From Promethearchaeota archaeon (GTDB lineage Archaea; Asgardarchaeota; Lokiarchaeia; Sigyniarchaeales; SOKP01), in assembly GCA_019057865.1 (NCBI GenBank), contig JAHLWP010000002.1, forward strand, positions 159,293 through 223,292: a stretch of DNA of 64,000 nt. Direction: 5' to 3'. This document shows, in pieces, positions 8,045 through 16,126 of this stretch (the stretch's first letter is position 1; each line of letters opens with the position of its first letter). The translations under genes and the position numbers were made by a program. The notes below the pieces were generated by a model. That model saw nothing but the letters and a program-made list of their open reading frames with translations. It searched no databases and had not been told where the DNA came from.

Positions 8045-9115
8045 TTAACTTATTTTTTGAAATTCTATAATAAAATAATTTTTTTCTTTTAAAATGTCAT
8101 ATTTGCGATGTGAGAAGGATTGAATTAATTCTAGATTAGTTTTTGTATGGTTTGTAATTTCAAGTACTTTTATTTTTGATGCCCCACTACAATAGGCCAT
8201 TAAGGGTATTAATTGGTCGCTTAGAAAATTGTCAACAGGGATCTCATTTTTGATATATTTAAGGATTTCATTAGCAGCTATCGTTCCAAGTTTTTCAGAA
8301 GTAATTTGTTTTTCACCTAAAATTGTACCACTGGATATAATGGCTCCTGTATCTGAATGTGCCCATAAAAAAAGCCCTACACCAGGACTATATGAATTTA
8401 CAAACTTATATTTTATGTTTGTTTCTAATTTTATATTTTTTCTAACTTGTTGTTCAATTGTTCTTTTTATTCTTTCATTTATATTACTTTTTTTCAATTG
8501 ATTAGTTAAAATGATTTCTCCATTAAGATTTTCTAAATTCCCTAAATCTATTAAATTTATTGGCTTTAATTTGTCGGTTGGTGGATATATTACGCATTTA
8601 GCTTTAGCACCTCCCTTAGGATAAAATCCATGTTGATCTATATCAATATCAATTTTCAATCCGGATTTCTTGAAAATTTGATATGTTACTTCTTGAAGGT
8701 AATTGAGACTGGGAGCCCATTTTCCAAACGTACCTCCTCCATTCAATAATAACTCAATTTTTTCTGGTTTATTGAATCCTAAACTAGATATTTGAATTGG
8801 CTGGAGTAATAACCCAAGGTTTGCTGCTGTATTTATATTAACTTGAATTTTATCTTTTATTTTTTTATTTGGAATTAAAGTTACTTTTTTCGTACCAACA
8901 TGACATTCAGATAAGGTACTACTTGTTAATTCTGATAAAGTTTTTAGACCTAACATATGTTGAGTTCTTAAGCCAGGTTTTGGTCTATTAGCACGAATAT
9001 TTTTAATTCTGATCGGTTGATTAAATAGAATAGAAAATCCTGCACCTAACCGGAGTATAGCTCCTCCCCCCTCTCCCATTGCACCATCAATTTCTAAAAA
9101 CTCTAAATTAGTCAT
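8045..9115 (-). CDS. rtcA: RNA 3'-terminal phosphate cyclase RtcA
   Basis: Converts RNA 3'-phosphate ends to 2',3'-cyclic phosphates using ATP through an enzyme-AMP intermediate. The 356 residues fit the family: EIDGAMGEGGGAILRLGAG at the N-terminus, RANRPKPGLRTQHM near residue 43, and AHSDTGAIISSGTILGEK in the C-terminal half, matching the RtcA pattern with a nucleotide-accepting His. It overlaps the end of the upstream Nudix-NMNAT gene by 8 bases, so the two are cotranscribed. In a genome rich in tRNA introns, RNA end processing is a sensible partner function. Confidence 0.95.
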   Translation of the reverse strand: MTNLEFLEIDGAMGEGGGAILRLGAGFSILFNQPIRIKNIRANRPKPGLRTQHMLGLKTLSELTSSTLSECHVGTKKVTLIPNKKIKDKIQVNINTAANLGLLLQPIQISSLGFNKPEKIELLLNGGGTFGKWAPSLNYLQEVTYQIFKKSGLKIDIDIDQHGFYPKGGAKAKCVIYPPTDKLKPINLIDLGNLENLNGEIILTNQLKKSNINERIKRTIEQQVRKNIKLETNIKYKFVNSYSPGVGLFLWAHSDTGAIISSGTILGEKQITSEKLGTIAANEILKYIKNEIPVDNFLSDQLIPLMAYCSGASKIKVLEITNHTKTNLELIQSFSHRKYDILKEKNYFIIEFQKIS

Positions 9116-10271
9116 CTAATTCACTTTTTTCATATAACATTTTTATTCTCTCAATCCCATTAAAATCTTCAATCAAATCAATAACTTCTTTAGGTACTAA
9201 GTGCCTCCAGCTATTATTTCCTTCTCTTATTAAGGATCTTATGTTATTCCCATTGAATTTTTTTTTAAATATTGTTATTTTTCTTCCAACTTTAAAACCT
9301 TCATTCTGAAATAATTCTCGAACCCAATCGCTATTAGAAAAGACAACATTAAAGTCTCCAACTATAGAGACAACATGGTCAACCCAATTTTTTGCATTAA
9401 AAATGTCTGGGATCTCATATATATTATATCGCTTATTTTCTATTTTCCTTTTCTTTAGGGCTGCTTTGATAAATTTTATTCTTTCTTCACTTGTAAATGG
9501 ATCATTTGGCAAATGGGATAACTGAGAGCTTCCTATTCCTATTTTTACTGTATTATATGAATTAGGAATTTTATTTAGTACATAAATATGACCATGATGT
9601 AATGGTTGAAATCTTCCTATAAATAATGCTACATTTTCTGTTTTACTATTAATATTATCAAATCCTTGCTTAAAGTGAGAGATAATATCCATATTTAAGA
9701 TTTTTCTCCAGATTTTATGTGAATGATCGATGAGTTTCTCATTTTTTAGCAAAACTTCTAATTCTTCCTTTGTATAAAATTGGCTTCCATCAATTTCTAA
9801 CTCGTTAGGATTAGGTTTTAATTTAACATCATAATCAACCATTCCAAGAAATATATAAGATATCTCTTTTGTTAAATTATCCTTTTCTGTACTTAAGTCA
9901 AAAAATTTAATGTTTCTAATCTTCCTTGAAGGAATTCCAAATTCTTCTTCAAGTTCTCTTATAGCATTTTGCTTAACTTCTTTGAGATCTAAAGTTTTTT
10001 TCCATATTACATGCCCAGAAGCAGAATCTGTATAATATTCAGGATAAGATTTCTTACTTTTACCACGTTTTTGTACAAGATAAAGAAGTTTATTATCAGA
10101 ACTTTTTGAGACTATGAAAAATCTAATAATTAGATGTGTTACTTTTTTTCGATGAGCTTCTTTCCGTTCCATAGGAAAGACATATTTAGATATTTGCCCT
10201 GATTGCAAATATTTTATATTCTTATCATCAATGCAAGCTAAAAATTCTTTTTCCATAGACTTTTCCTTCAT
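9108..10271 (-). CDS. Nudix domain fused to NMN adenylyltransferase (NadM type)
   Basis: A two-domain protein of 387 residues. Residues 1-195 resemble IPP-isomerase-like Nudix proteins: SASGHV, then AIRELEEEFGIP as the Nudix-box core, although the expected upstream Glu is shifted by one. Residues 210-387 form an archaeal NMN adenylyltransferase: IGRFQPLHHGH is the HxGH nucleotidyltransferase motif, with PFTSEERIKFI and NNIRSLIREG (the ISST-like second motif). Known bacterial NMNAT-Nudix fusions have the opposite order. The start overlaps the stop of the SAM hydrolase gene by ATGA. Role inferred: NAD synthesis coupled to nucleotide sanitation. Confidence 0.85.
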   Translation of the reverse strand: MKEKSMEKEFLACIDDKNIKYLQSGQISKYVFPMERKEAHRKKVTHLIIRFFIVSKSSDNKLLYLVQKRGKSKKSYPEYYTDSASGHVIWKKTLDLKEVKQNAIRELEEEFGIPSRKIRNIKFFDLSTEKDNLTKEISYIFLGMVDYDVKLKPNPNELEIDGSQFYTKEELEVLLKNEKLIDHSHKIWRKILNMDIISHFKQGFDNINSKTENVALFIGRFQPLHHGHIYVLNKIPNSYNTVKIGIGSSQLSHLPNDPFTSEERIKFIKAALKKRKIENKRYNIYEIPDIFNAKNWVDHVVSIVGDFNVVFSNSDWVRELFQNEGFKVGRKITIFKKKFNGNNIRSLIREGNNSWRHLVPKEVIDLIEDFNGIERIKMLYEKSELDD

Positions 10272-11104
10272 AAATTAACTTTTATAACATCTCCTACTTT
10301 GACTCCTAACTTTTTTACAGCATTTCCTCGATTAATAGAAATTTCAAGATATCCACTTGATCCTCTTAGAAATAATAACGATTTTATTGGTATAACTGAG
10401 AAATGGGATGTGTATTTACCTTTAAACAACTGATGTTTAATCTGTACTGTAATTATATCATCAATATTTAATGAAAATGAAGTTCCCTTAATATTATTAT
10501 TATCATCTATTTTAATATTAGTAGTTATATTCCCAAAAGAATCTATATATTGAATAGTACATAAGATCTCTTTTTTTTTCAATATAACTTCATACTTAAT
10601 TGGAATTCCTACTAGATTGTTTAAACTAAACTTTGGTCCAAAATTTTTAAGTGTTATTCCATTTGAAATATATGCTCCAACGGGAGCCATAATATCCCTA
10701 CCATGAAATGTATTTGATATGGGATGAAGGAAAAAATTCTCATTTTGAAGTTTAACACATTCAGAGATTTTATCATTTTCAAGTAAAACTGAAAAAATCC
10801 CATTGTTAGGACCCACAAAAAAATAATTTGATTCAGTCTTTAGAGCTAATAGTTCCCTATAACTCCCAACCCCTGGGTCAACAACAATTATAAATATTGT
10901 ATATGGAGGGAAATGTTTATACGTGGTTTTAATTATATAAGAAGCTTCAATTATAGAAAATGAAGATATATTATGCGAGATATCAATAATTTTTGCTATC
11001 GGATTGATTTTTAAAATAACTCCTTTCATACTTGATATATAATGAGAACTTTTAGACCCGAAATCTGTTAATAAACCGATTATATTACAATTAGGCTCTG
11101 CCAT
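10268..11104 (-). CDS. S-adenosyl-L-methionine hydrolase / hydroxide adenosyltransferase (DUF62)
   Basis: This family splits SAM into adenosine and methionine using water and is related to fluorinases. The 278 residues contain the family signatures: LLTDFG (residues 11-16) with the substrate Asp, VDPGVG (about 75-80), FVGPNNGIFS (about 96-105) and FHGRDIMAP (about 133-141) with the Arg/Asp/His set. It is first in an operon with the Nudix-NMNAT fusion (4-base overlap) and rtcA. All three concern nucleotides and RNA ends, but a joint pathway is speculative. Confidence 0.92.
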   Translation of the reverse strand: MAEPNCNIIGLLTDFGSKSSHYISSMKGVILKINPIAKIIDISHNISSFSIIEASYIIKTTYKHFPPYTIFIIVVDPGVGSYRELLALKTESNYFFVGPNNGIFSVLLENDKISECVKLQNENFFLHPISNTFHGRDIMAPVGAYISNGITLKNFGPKFSLNNLVGIPIKYEVILKKKEILCTIQYIDSFGNITTNIKIDDNNNIKGTSFSLNIDDIITVQIKHQLFKGKYTSHFSVIPIKSLLFLRGSSGYLEISINRGNAVKKLGVKVGDVIKVNL

Positions 11105-11161
11105 TTTAATAATACTTAAAATTTGATAAATGTTTTAAAAAGTAAGAATTTGAAAAGACTA

Positions 11162-12067
11162 TTACTTTTTACCATATTTTTGATCTACATTATAAAAATC
11201 TTCTAATGCTTTGGATTTCAACCTATATTCCTCTTCTTTATCAAATTCAACTAACATTTTAGATAACTCGCTTGCTTTTCTATAGTGCATATAAGCTGAA
11301 TGAAATTCCTCATTTCTAAGAGCATTGCGCGCTTCTTGTACAACTCTTTCCCTCTCTTTTGAAAATTCAGGAACTTGTTGAGAAAAAGATCCTTTCTCTT
11401 TTAAAGAAGTAGATATATCCATTAAATAGAGTTTTTCAGCGAGCTCCGCTGCTTTATTGTAAAATTTTGCTGCTTTTTCATAGTCCGAGGATTTTAATGA
11501 TGTTTCAGCGGTATTATAATAATCAGAAATTTTTGTATGTTCTCCATCTTCAATTTTTTGTAGTAATTCTTGAGCGATACTCCTTTCTTTCTTTCCACCA
11601 CTTATCATAAATTTTGTGATATTCTTGATACTTGCTCTTAATGCATCTGGTTGTAAAATATCAATTAAGGGTTCCAAATGTTCAAGATATATATCCTTTA
11701 ATACATTCTCAAATTCATCTTTTGATTTCTTTAAGATGTTAAGGCTTGGCATTTCAAAAGTTTCAGCAGCTTCTTTAAGAGCGGAACGGAACTTCTCTGG
11801 TTTATCATCTTCATTTAATAATAAACCTAAGATAATTCCATTAGCGTTTCTAGATAATTTACCCTTAAATTTATAAAAATAAGAAAAAATCCTATGAATT
11901 TCTTTTAATTTTAATAGATTAAACTCATTTTTTGAATGATCAAGGTTTAATCTAAGAAATAAATCGCTCGTGACTTCGAAATCTGACTTACCCTCTTTAA
12001 AATAATATCCTAAAATTTTATAATCTGAATCTGTTGGTAATAATATTGCAAAACAGCCTATTGGCAT
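11162..12067 (-). CDS. Unknown protein, alpha/beta N-terminus with TPR-like C-terminus
   Basis: In 301 residues, the N-terminal about 120 residues (CFAILLPTDSDYKILGYYF...LLKLKEIHRIFSYF...IILGLLLNEDD) look like an alternating strand/helix sensor or longin/roadblock-type fold. The C-terminal half has TPR-like pairs: DYYNTAETSLKSSDYEKAAKFYNKAAELAEK (about 182-212) and ARNALRNEEFHSAYMHYRKASELSKM (about 247-272). It sits upstream, on the same strand, of two small coiled-coil genes. I recognise no named family; a scaffold or trafficking role would be a guess from the fold. Confidence 0.6.
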   Translation of the reverse strand: MPIGCFAILLPTDSDYKILGYYFKEGKSDFEVTSDLFLRLNLDHSKNEFNLLKLKEIHRIFSYFYKFKGKLSRNANGIILGLLLNEDDKPEKFRSALKEAAETFEMPSLNILKKSKDEFENVLKDIYLEHLEPLIDILQPDALRASIKNITKFMISGGKKERSIAQELLQKIEDGEHTKISDYYNTAETSLKSSDYEKAAKFYNKAAELAEKLYLMDISTSLKEKGSFSQQVPEFSKERERVVQEARNALRNEEFHSAYMHYRKASELSKMLVEFDKEEEYRLKSKALEDFYNVDQKYGKK

Positions 12068-12135
12068 AGAGAGAATTACACCTTTATTTTTACTTGTATT
12101 AATCTTGTTATCAAATTTAATTATAAAAAATAAAT

Positions 12136-12558
12136 TTAAGTTGGTTTAGCACCAATTAATCTATTGGTTTCTTCTCTTATAGATTGAATTATTGCTAACA
12201 GTTGGGTATAATAAAGATTATCTGATACTGCTTTCGATACCTGCTTTAGAGTTTCAATTGCTTTCTTTTCTTCATCTGTAATTGCCTCAATGGATTTTTT
12301 ATCCCATAAATCCTTAACTTTTTTATTAAAATCTTCAGCAAGCTCTTGAATACTCTTACTGGACTGGACTCTGAATTGTTTTAATACTTCAACGATTAAT
12401 CTAATATTTTCTGTTAATGCAACGTTCTGTTCAGAGAAGTTTTGGCTCATTTGATCAATTGATGCTCTCATTTGCCCTATTTGTGCAATAGTTCCACCTA
12501 AAGATTGAGTAATTTCATTAATTTTTTGAATCATATGCTCTAAGAGAGCTTCTGCCAT
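12136..12558 (-). CDS. Small coiled-coil protein
   Basis: The 140 residues are almost entirely helical. The N-terminus MAEALLEHMIQKINEI resembles that of the next upstream gene (MAEMLTDLLQNIYSRI), suggesting paralogs or partners. Heptad-like hydrophobic spacing runs through about residues 5-70 (methyl-accepting-like QNFSEQNVALTENIRLIVEVL), with a second helix near 90-130. No membrane segment is present. The upstream sequence GGAAATGGGAGTG gives a plausible binding site. Function unknown. Confidence 0.6.
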   Translation of the reverse strand: MAEALLEHMIQKINEITQSLGGTIAQIGQMRASIDQMSQNFSEQNVALTENIRLIVEVLKQFRVQSSKSIQELAEDFNKKVKDLWDKKSIEAITDEEKKAIETLKQVSKAVSDNLYYTQLLAIIQSIREETNRLIGAKPT

Positions 12559-12607
12559 TTTTCACTCCCATTTCCTTTCTTAATTAAATTAATTATTTTA
12601 ATATATT

Positions 12608-13012
12608 TTAGACTTCTTTTTTAACAGATTTCTTTAGAACTTTTACAGAATCAATTGCCTCTGATAAAAGTAAATTAACCGTATCTTGGTTAAGAACACC
12701 TCCAGAAATTTTAACGATCTCTTCAAGTTTATTAATTAGATTAGTAATAGCATCCAATCCTAACCCTTCTTGAATCTTTATTAATTCTTTTGTCGTTACT
12801 GCTCCAATTTCTTTTACAGTATCTATATGCTTAGTTTGAGTAATCTTAATCTCTGTTGAAAACTCTTGTAATTTTAATGTTAAATTAGTTATTTTTTGTT
12901 CAATATTTTTGTTAAGTGCATCTAAAGAATTCTTTAATTCTTGTATTGCTTTACCCAATTGGGCTATTCTACTATATATATTTTGTAGAAGATCAGTTAA
13001 CATTTCCGCCAA
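12608..13012 (-). CDS. Small coiled-coil protein, probable paralog of its neighbour
   Basis: The 134 residues are predicted coiled coil, about residues 8-60 (IAQLGKAIQELKNSLDALNKNIEQKI), then a helical tail with GLGLDAITNLINKLEEI and a basic end KKSVKKEV. It is 49 bases upstream of a similar gene on the same strand and probably in one operon with it and the TPR-like gene. The similar size and N-terminus suggest the two proteins may pair. I do not recognise the family. Confidence 0.6.
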   Translation of the reverse strand: MAEMLTDLLQNIYSRIAQLGKAIQELKNSLDALNKNIEQKITNLTLKLQEFSTEIKITQTKHIDTVKEIGAVTTKELIKIQEGLGLDAITNLINKLEEIVKISGGVLNQDTVNLLLSEAIDSVKVLKKSVKKEV

Positions 13013-13173
13013 GATATTTCACTTTTTTAATCTTTTTATAAGATTTAATTTTTTTCTTATTATAACTTCAATTATTAATATAACAGATTACTACAATAAA
13101 AAAATTTTTATGTTTTTATTAGTTCAATTATTAATATTAAATGCATCAAAAAAAGAAAGTCAAGAAGAATTCA

Positions 13174-13329
13174 TGGACTCGGGGGGATTTGAACCCCCGA
13201 TTTCCTGTGTCTTCTACAAAAAGTAGAAAAAATTCAGGCTTTTACTTGAACGGACATTTCTTAGAATTTCTTGTTTGTCCGTCGGTCATTTATAAGACCT
13301 GCGCTTTAACCAAACTAAGCAACGAGTCC
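13174..13329 (-). tRNA. tRNA-Ile(UAU) with two introns
   Basis: On the minus strand the acceptor GGACTCG pairs with CGAGTCC, followed by A73 without an encoded CCA. The D arm is GCTT...AAGC and the T arm GGGGG-TTCAAAT-CCCCC. The anticodon stem CAGGT/GCCTG encloses 57 nt, giving loop CTTATA..A, anticodon UAU, with an intron of about 50 nt at 37/38 whose core folds as ACGGACA...TGTCCGT. Between the anticodon and T stems lie 36 nt instead of 5, so a second insert of about 31 nt with hairpin TTCTAC...GTAGAA sits in the variable region. Removing both leaves 75 nt. The loop matches eukaryotic tRNA-Ile(UAU). Confidence 0.8.
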
Positions 13330-13479
13330 GTATATACTCGAAAATTATAATGTATTAAAAAATAAAAACTTAACTTATTCATAGAACTATAGTATATTAA
13401 TTAATTTGAGCTTATTATTTTTTGAAATTGTGGTGGGGAATTTTACTTTAGGATTTCCTATTATATCTAACTGCTCAAG

Positions 13480-13517
13480 ATTTTTCAATTTACAAATACC
13501 TAATTTTTCAATTTACA
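13480..13517. repeat. Direct repeat of 15 bp, two copies
   Basis: The 15-base unit beginning ATTTTTCAATT occurs at 13480-13494 and 13503-13517, separated by 8 bases, just before the orphan tRNA 3' half. No gene overlaps it. The 376-base gap 13330-13705 otherwise holds only that tRNA fragment and AT-rich sequence. Confidence 0.6.
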
Positions 13518-13528
13518 GATTTCCGAAA

Positions 13529-13565
13529 GGCAGGGAGATCTGGGGTTCAAATCCCCGATGGCCCA
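13529..13565 (+). pseudogene. Orphan tRNA 3' half (T arm and acceptor 3' strand)
   Basis: The sequence has variable nucleotides AGATC (13536-13540), a T arm TGGGG-TTCAAAT-CCCCG (13541-13557), then ATGGCCC and A (13558-13565), an ideal tRNA 3' end without CCA. The matching 5' strand GGGCCAT is absent from the 250 bases upstream, and I saw none elsewhere in the window. It could be a truncated pseudogene, an attachment-site remnant of an integrated element, or the 3' half of a split tRNA. No integrase gene is nearby. Confidence 0.6.
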
Positions 13566-13705
13566 TATTTTTTTATTGTTTGATAATTGTTAATTTAATC
13601 ATTATACTTCGTGAAACATCAATTTCACGCTTGTTCATATACATCTATGTAGTATTTAGAGATATCACTAGATAATATAAAAAAAGTTCTTGGTTAGGAT
13701 CAATT

Positions 13706-14386
13706 TCATTTATCTAAACGAGAAGATATTAAATTAAGAAGCCATTTCTTAATTTGAGTTAAATTCTTTAATATTCCAGGCATACGATTTTCAGGATATG
13801 TATGCTCTTGTTCTAATCTTTGAGTTGACTCCATCCATTTATTTAAAGCTAATTGGACCAAATTTGAACCTTCAGCTTCCATAAATAAAGGGATAACAGC
13901 AGCACTTTCTCTTGCATCACCGATGGCAAAATAAACCTTTCGATTGATATCCTTTAACATTACAAGATTAACACACTCATCTATTTTTCGTTCTACTAAA
14001 ATGGCTTTAAGTATTTGTGCTTGAATATCCTTATCTTTATTTTTAAAAATATCTTTTCTTCTTAAAAGAGCTGGCTGAACTTCTGTAATAACTTTTTCAC
14101 CAGTGCTTCCTGTGCTAAAATATTTAGCGATTCTTAAATTATCATTTAAAGCTTGGATAGATGTAAATTTTTTACTATTTGAATATAAAATTGCTTTAGA
14201 ACCACCTGAAGTTTCGCTTGATGATAATTTAATATAAATATTTCTCATAGCAACGGAATTACAGGTATGATATGCTAATTCGAATAACTCTCGTGAACTT
14301 AATGGTTTGTAAGGTATTTCAATATGTTTGAAAAGCCATTGAGAAGAAATAACGTCATTAAATTGAATAAGAAGTCGATTTTCCAT
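13706..14386 (-). CDS. Unknown protein
   Basis: The protein has 226 residues from the ATG that gives MENRLLIQF; a further ATG five codons upstream is possible. It shows no membrane helix, metal motif or P-loop. It begins with a possible strand/helix domain and ends in a helical, Arg/Lys-rich tail (ILKNLTQIKKWLLNLISSRLDK). It is downstream of spcS on the same strand (gap about 130 bases), so it could be cotranscribed with the selenocysteine genes. I do not recognise the family. Confidence 0.6.
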   Translation of the reverse strand: MENRLLIQFNDVISSQWLFKHIEIPYKPLSSRELFELAYHTCNSVAMRNIYIKLSSSETSGGSKAILYSNSKKFTSIQALNDNLRIAKYFSTGSTGEKVITEVQPALLRRKDIFKNKDKDIQAQILKAILVERKIDECVNLVMLKDINRKVYFAIGDARESAAVIPLFMEAEGSNLVQLALNKWMESTQRLEQEHTYPENRMPGILKNLTQIKKWLLNLISSRLDK

Positions 14387-14518
14387 AATTAAAATAAACA
14401 CTCAATTACGAATTTATTCTTATAGTGTTGATTAAAATATAGAACTTCTTATTTTTAACCTTTCCCCCATATGAATATTTCTATTTGAATAGAAATTTAG
14501 ATTTCTGAGTGTAAACAA

Positions 14519-15883
14519 TTATTGTTTTATTTGATTGTAAGCTTTTACAAATCTCTCAACAGCTAATTCGATATCTTTCGTTGTTGCACCAATGGCAGCA
14601 TTCATAACAATATAAGGAGTTGTATAATTTTCACAACATGTTCCAAATGCTGTTTCTTTTGGATTATAGACTCTTGGACCAGTAACCCGTAAATTGTATA
14701 AAGCACCTCCAAGGGCATATAGTTGTTCTTCTTTTAAGTTCTTTAAAGATACTGCTACTGCTATTGGATTATAAATATCAAGAATTCTTTCATTAATATT
14801 ATCTGCAACTATCTTTAATTTTTCTTCTAATATTTTACGATTCTGCTGTTGTTCTTCAATTAATTTTTGATATCCATTAATTCCTAATGAAAGAACTGAA
14901 ATTAAGAAGTTAACAACTGGAGTGGCTGAAGCACGTCCAGCATAAGTTTGACTAATTTCAATTATAATTTCTTTGCTAGGTGATGCTATTATTGCACCTC
15001 CAACCGGAGTTAGAAAGTTTTTGTCAGTTGATTGAATTATCGCATCTACTCTACCAGCATCTATAGCAACTCTAATTAGTTTCATCCATTCAGGGCTTTG
15101 AGCTCCATATGCATTTATAATAATATGTACTAGGTTATTATCTTGCGCAAATTTACTAATTTCTTTGATATTATCAGATTCTCTAGGAGGAAAATAACTA
15201 GTGGTTGAAACAATAGCAAAGCAATCATTATCTAAATTTTTTTTAATGTCTTCAACAGGTATTCTCACAACATCTCTAAAAATTTTTCCTTTAACGATTT
15301 TTGCCCGAAAACCCATTAATTCAATTGATTTTAATAATGATTTATGATCAATTTGTGGCAACAACACCTTTCTCTTATGAAGTAGTTTAGAATCATCCCA
15401 ATCTGGTCTTAATGCTCCTAAACATAAAGATAATGACATTCCAGTACATAAGGGCACTACAATTGCTTCTTTTATATTTGGTAATCCAATATTTTTCAAT
15501 AAGTTTCGCGCTAAATAATTGGTAATTTCATACATTATTGATCCTCCAGGTGCTTTAGGTTGTGGAGCTGTTAAAAATCCACTTCTACCTACACCATGAC
15601 AAAATCCAGCCGAAGTTTTCAAATGAAGTTTTGACGCAATTCTAGCCTCTCTTTCACCTACTCTAGCAGCGTTATCATCCTTGTCTGTATCCATATTTGA
15701 AAGTGTTGCAAGTAAGAATTCTATTTGTTCATCACTCCACGGTTCTTTTGGAACACTTTTCTGTTCAAATAAGTTCTTTATTGGATTTAAGAAATTATTT
15801 AATACAACCTGTCCTCGATTCAACATATTTTGAGGAACAGATGAACTTTTAAAATATTTAATAATCTCGTGAAAATTTACCAT
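14519..15883 (-). CDS. spcS: O-phosphoseryl-tRNA(Sec):selenocysteinyl-tRNA synthase (SepSecS)
   Basis: A PLP enzyme that converts phosphoseryl-tRNA(Sec) to selenocysteinyl-tRNA(Sec) with selenophosphate. From the ATG at 15883 it has 454 residues. An upstream in-frame ATG would run through the tRNA-Sec gene, so it is rejected. Key features are ARVGEREARIAS near residue 73, GFCHGVGRSGFLTAPQPKAPGGS near 93-115 (phosphate/tRNA-end loop) and the PLP lysine in STDKNFLTPVGG (Lys288). The gene lies 26 bases from tRNA-Sec on the same strand. Confidence 0.95.
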   Translation of the reverse strand: MVNFHEIIKYFKSSSVPQNMLNRGQVVLNNFLNPIKNLFEQKSVPKEPWSDEQIEFLLATLSNMDTDKDDNAARVGEREARIASKLHLKTSAGFCHGVGRSGFLTAPQPKAPGGSIMYEITNYLARNLLKNIGLPNIKEAIVVPLCTGMSLSLCLGALRPDWDDSKLLHKRKVLLPQIDHKSLLKSIELMGFRAKIVKGKIFRDVVRIPVEDIKKNLDNDCFAIVSTTSYFPPRESDNIKEISKFAQDNNLVHIIINAYGAQSPEWMKLIRVAIDAGRVDAIIQSTDKNFLTPVGGAIIASPSKEIIIEISQTYAGRASATPVVNFLISVLSLGINGYQKLIEEQQQNRKILEEKLKIVADNINERILDIYNPIAVAVSLKNLKEEQLYALGGALYNLRVTGPRVYNPKETAFGTCCENYTTPYIVMNAAIGATTKDIELAVERFVKAYNQIKQ

Positions 15884-15909
15884 AAAATTCACATCAAAAA
15901 TATTAAAAA

Positions 15910-16061
15910 TGGCGGCCCCCAGGGGGATATTCTTAAAAAGAGTAAATCTCTTTTCATATCGAACCCCTATCCCTCCGCAGGATAACTGGGTTTGAAGCCC
16001 AGCGTCAAAGACCACTTATCGTCGAGGATCGGAATGACCTCCAATTCGACCGCTAGGGGCC
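15910..16061 (-). tRNA. tRNA-Sec(UCA) with extra inserts in the T-loop and D region
   Basis: On the minus strand a 9-bp acceptor (GGCCCCTAG with CTGGGGGCC) is followed by G73 and encoded CCA. The anticodon arm CTGGG-CTTCAAA-CCCAG gives UCA. A variable arm TATCC...GGATA and a 4-bp T stem GGGG/CCCC complete the 9/4 archaeal-eukaryotic tRNA-Sec form. The gene spans 152 nt where about 95 is normal. The T-loop has 37 nt instead of 7, including hairpin AAAAGAG...CTCTTTT, and the D region has about 50 nt instead of about 21. Both are best explained as introns; exact splice sites are unresolved. spcS follows directly. Confidence 0.92.
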
Positions 16062-16126
16062 ACAAAAATTTATTTTTTAATTTAATTTATCAGTTAATTT
16101 AAATGAATTTTATGTTTTTGTTTTAT

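Noticed and set aside
10268-10271. Frameshift between the SAM hydrolase and Nudix-NMNAT genes
   Set aside because: The ATGA overlap is an ordinary coupled stop/start; both proteins are complete.
12909-13350. Plus-strand open frames over the tRNA-Ile region
   Set aside because: They are antisense to the tRNA and the coiled-coil gene and show the same T-arm artefact.
13406-13675. 89-residue open frame including the orphan tRNA half
   Set aside because: The frame has no binding site, its composition is like random AT-rich sequence, and it contains the translated T arm.
15884-16015. N-terminal extension of SepSecS
   Set aside because: It lies inside tRNA-Sec; the ATG at 15883 matches the family start.
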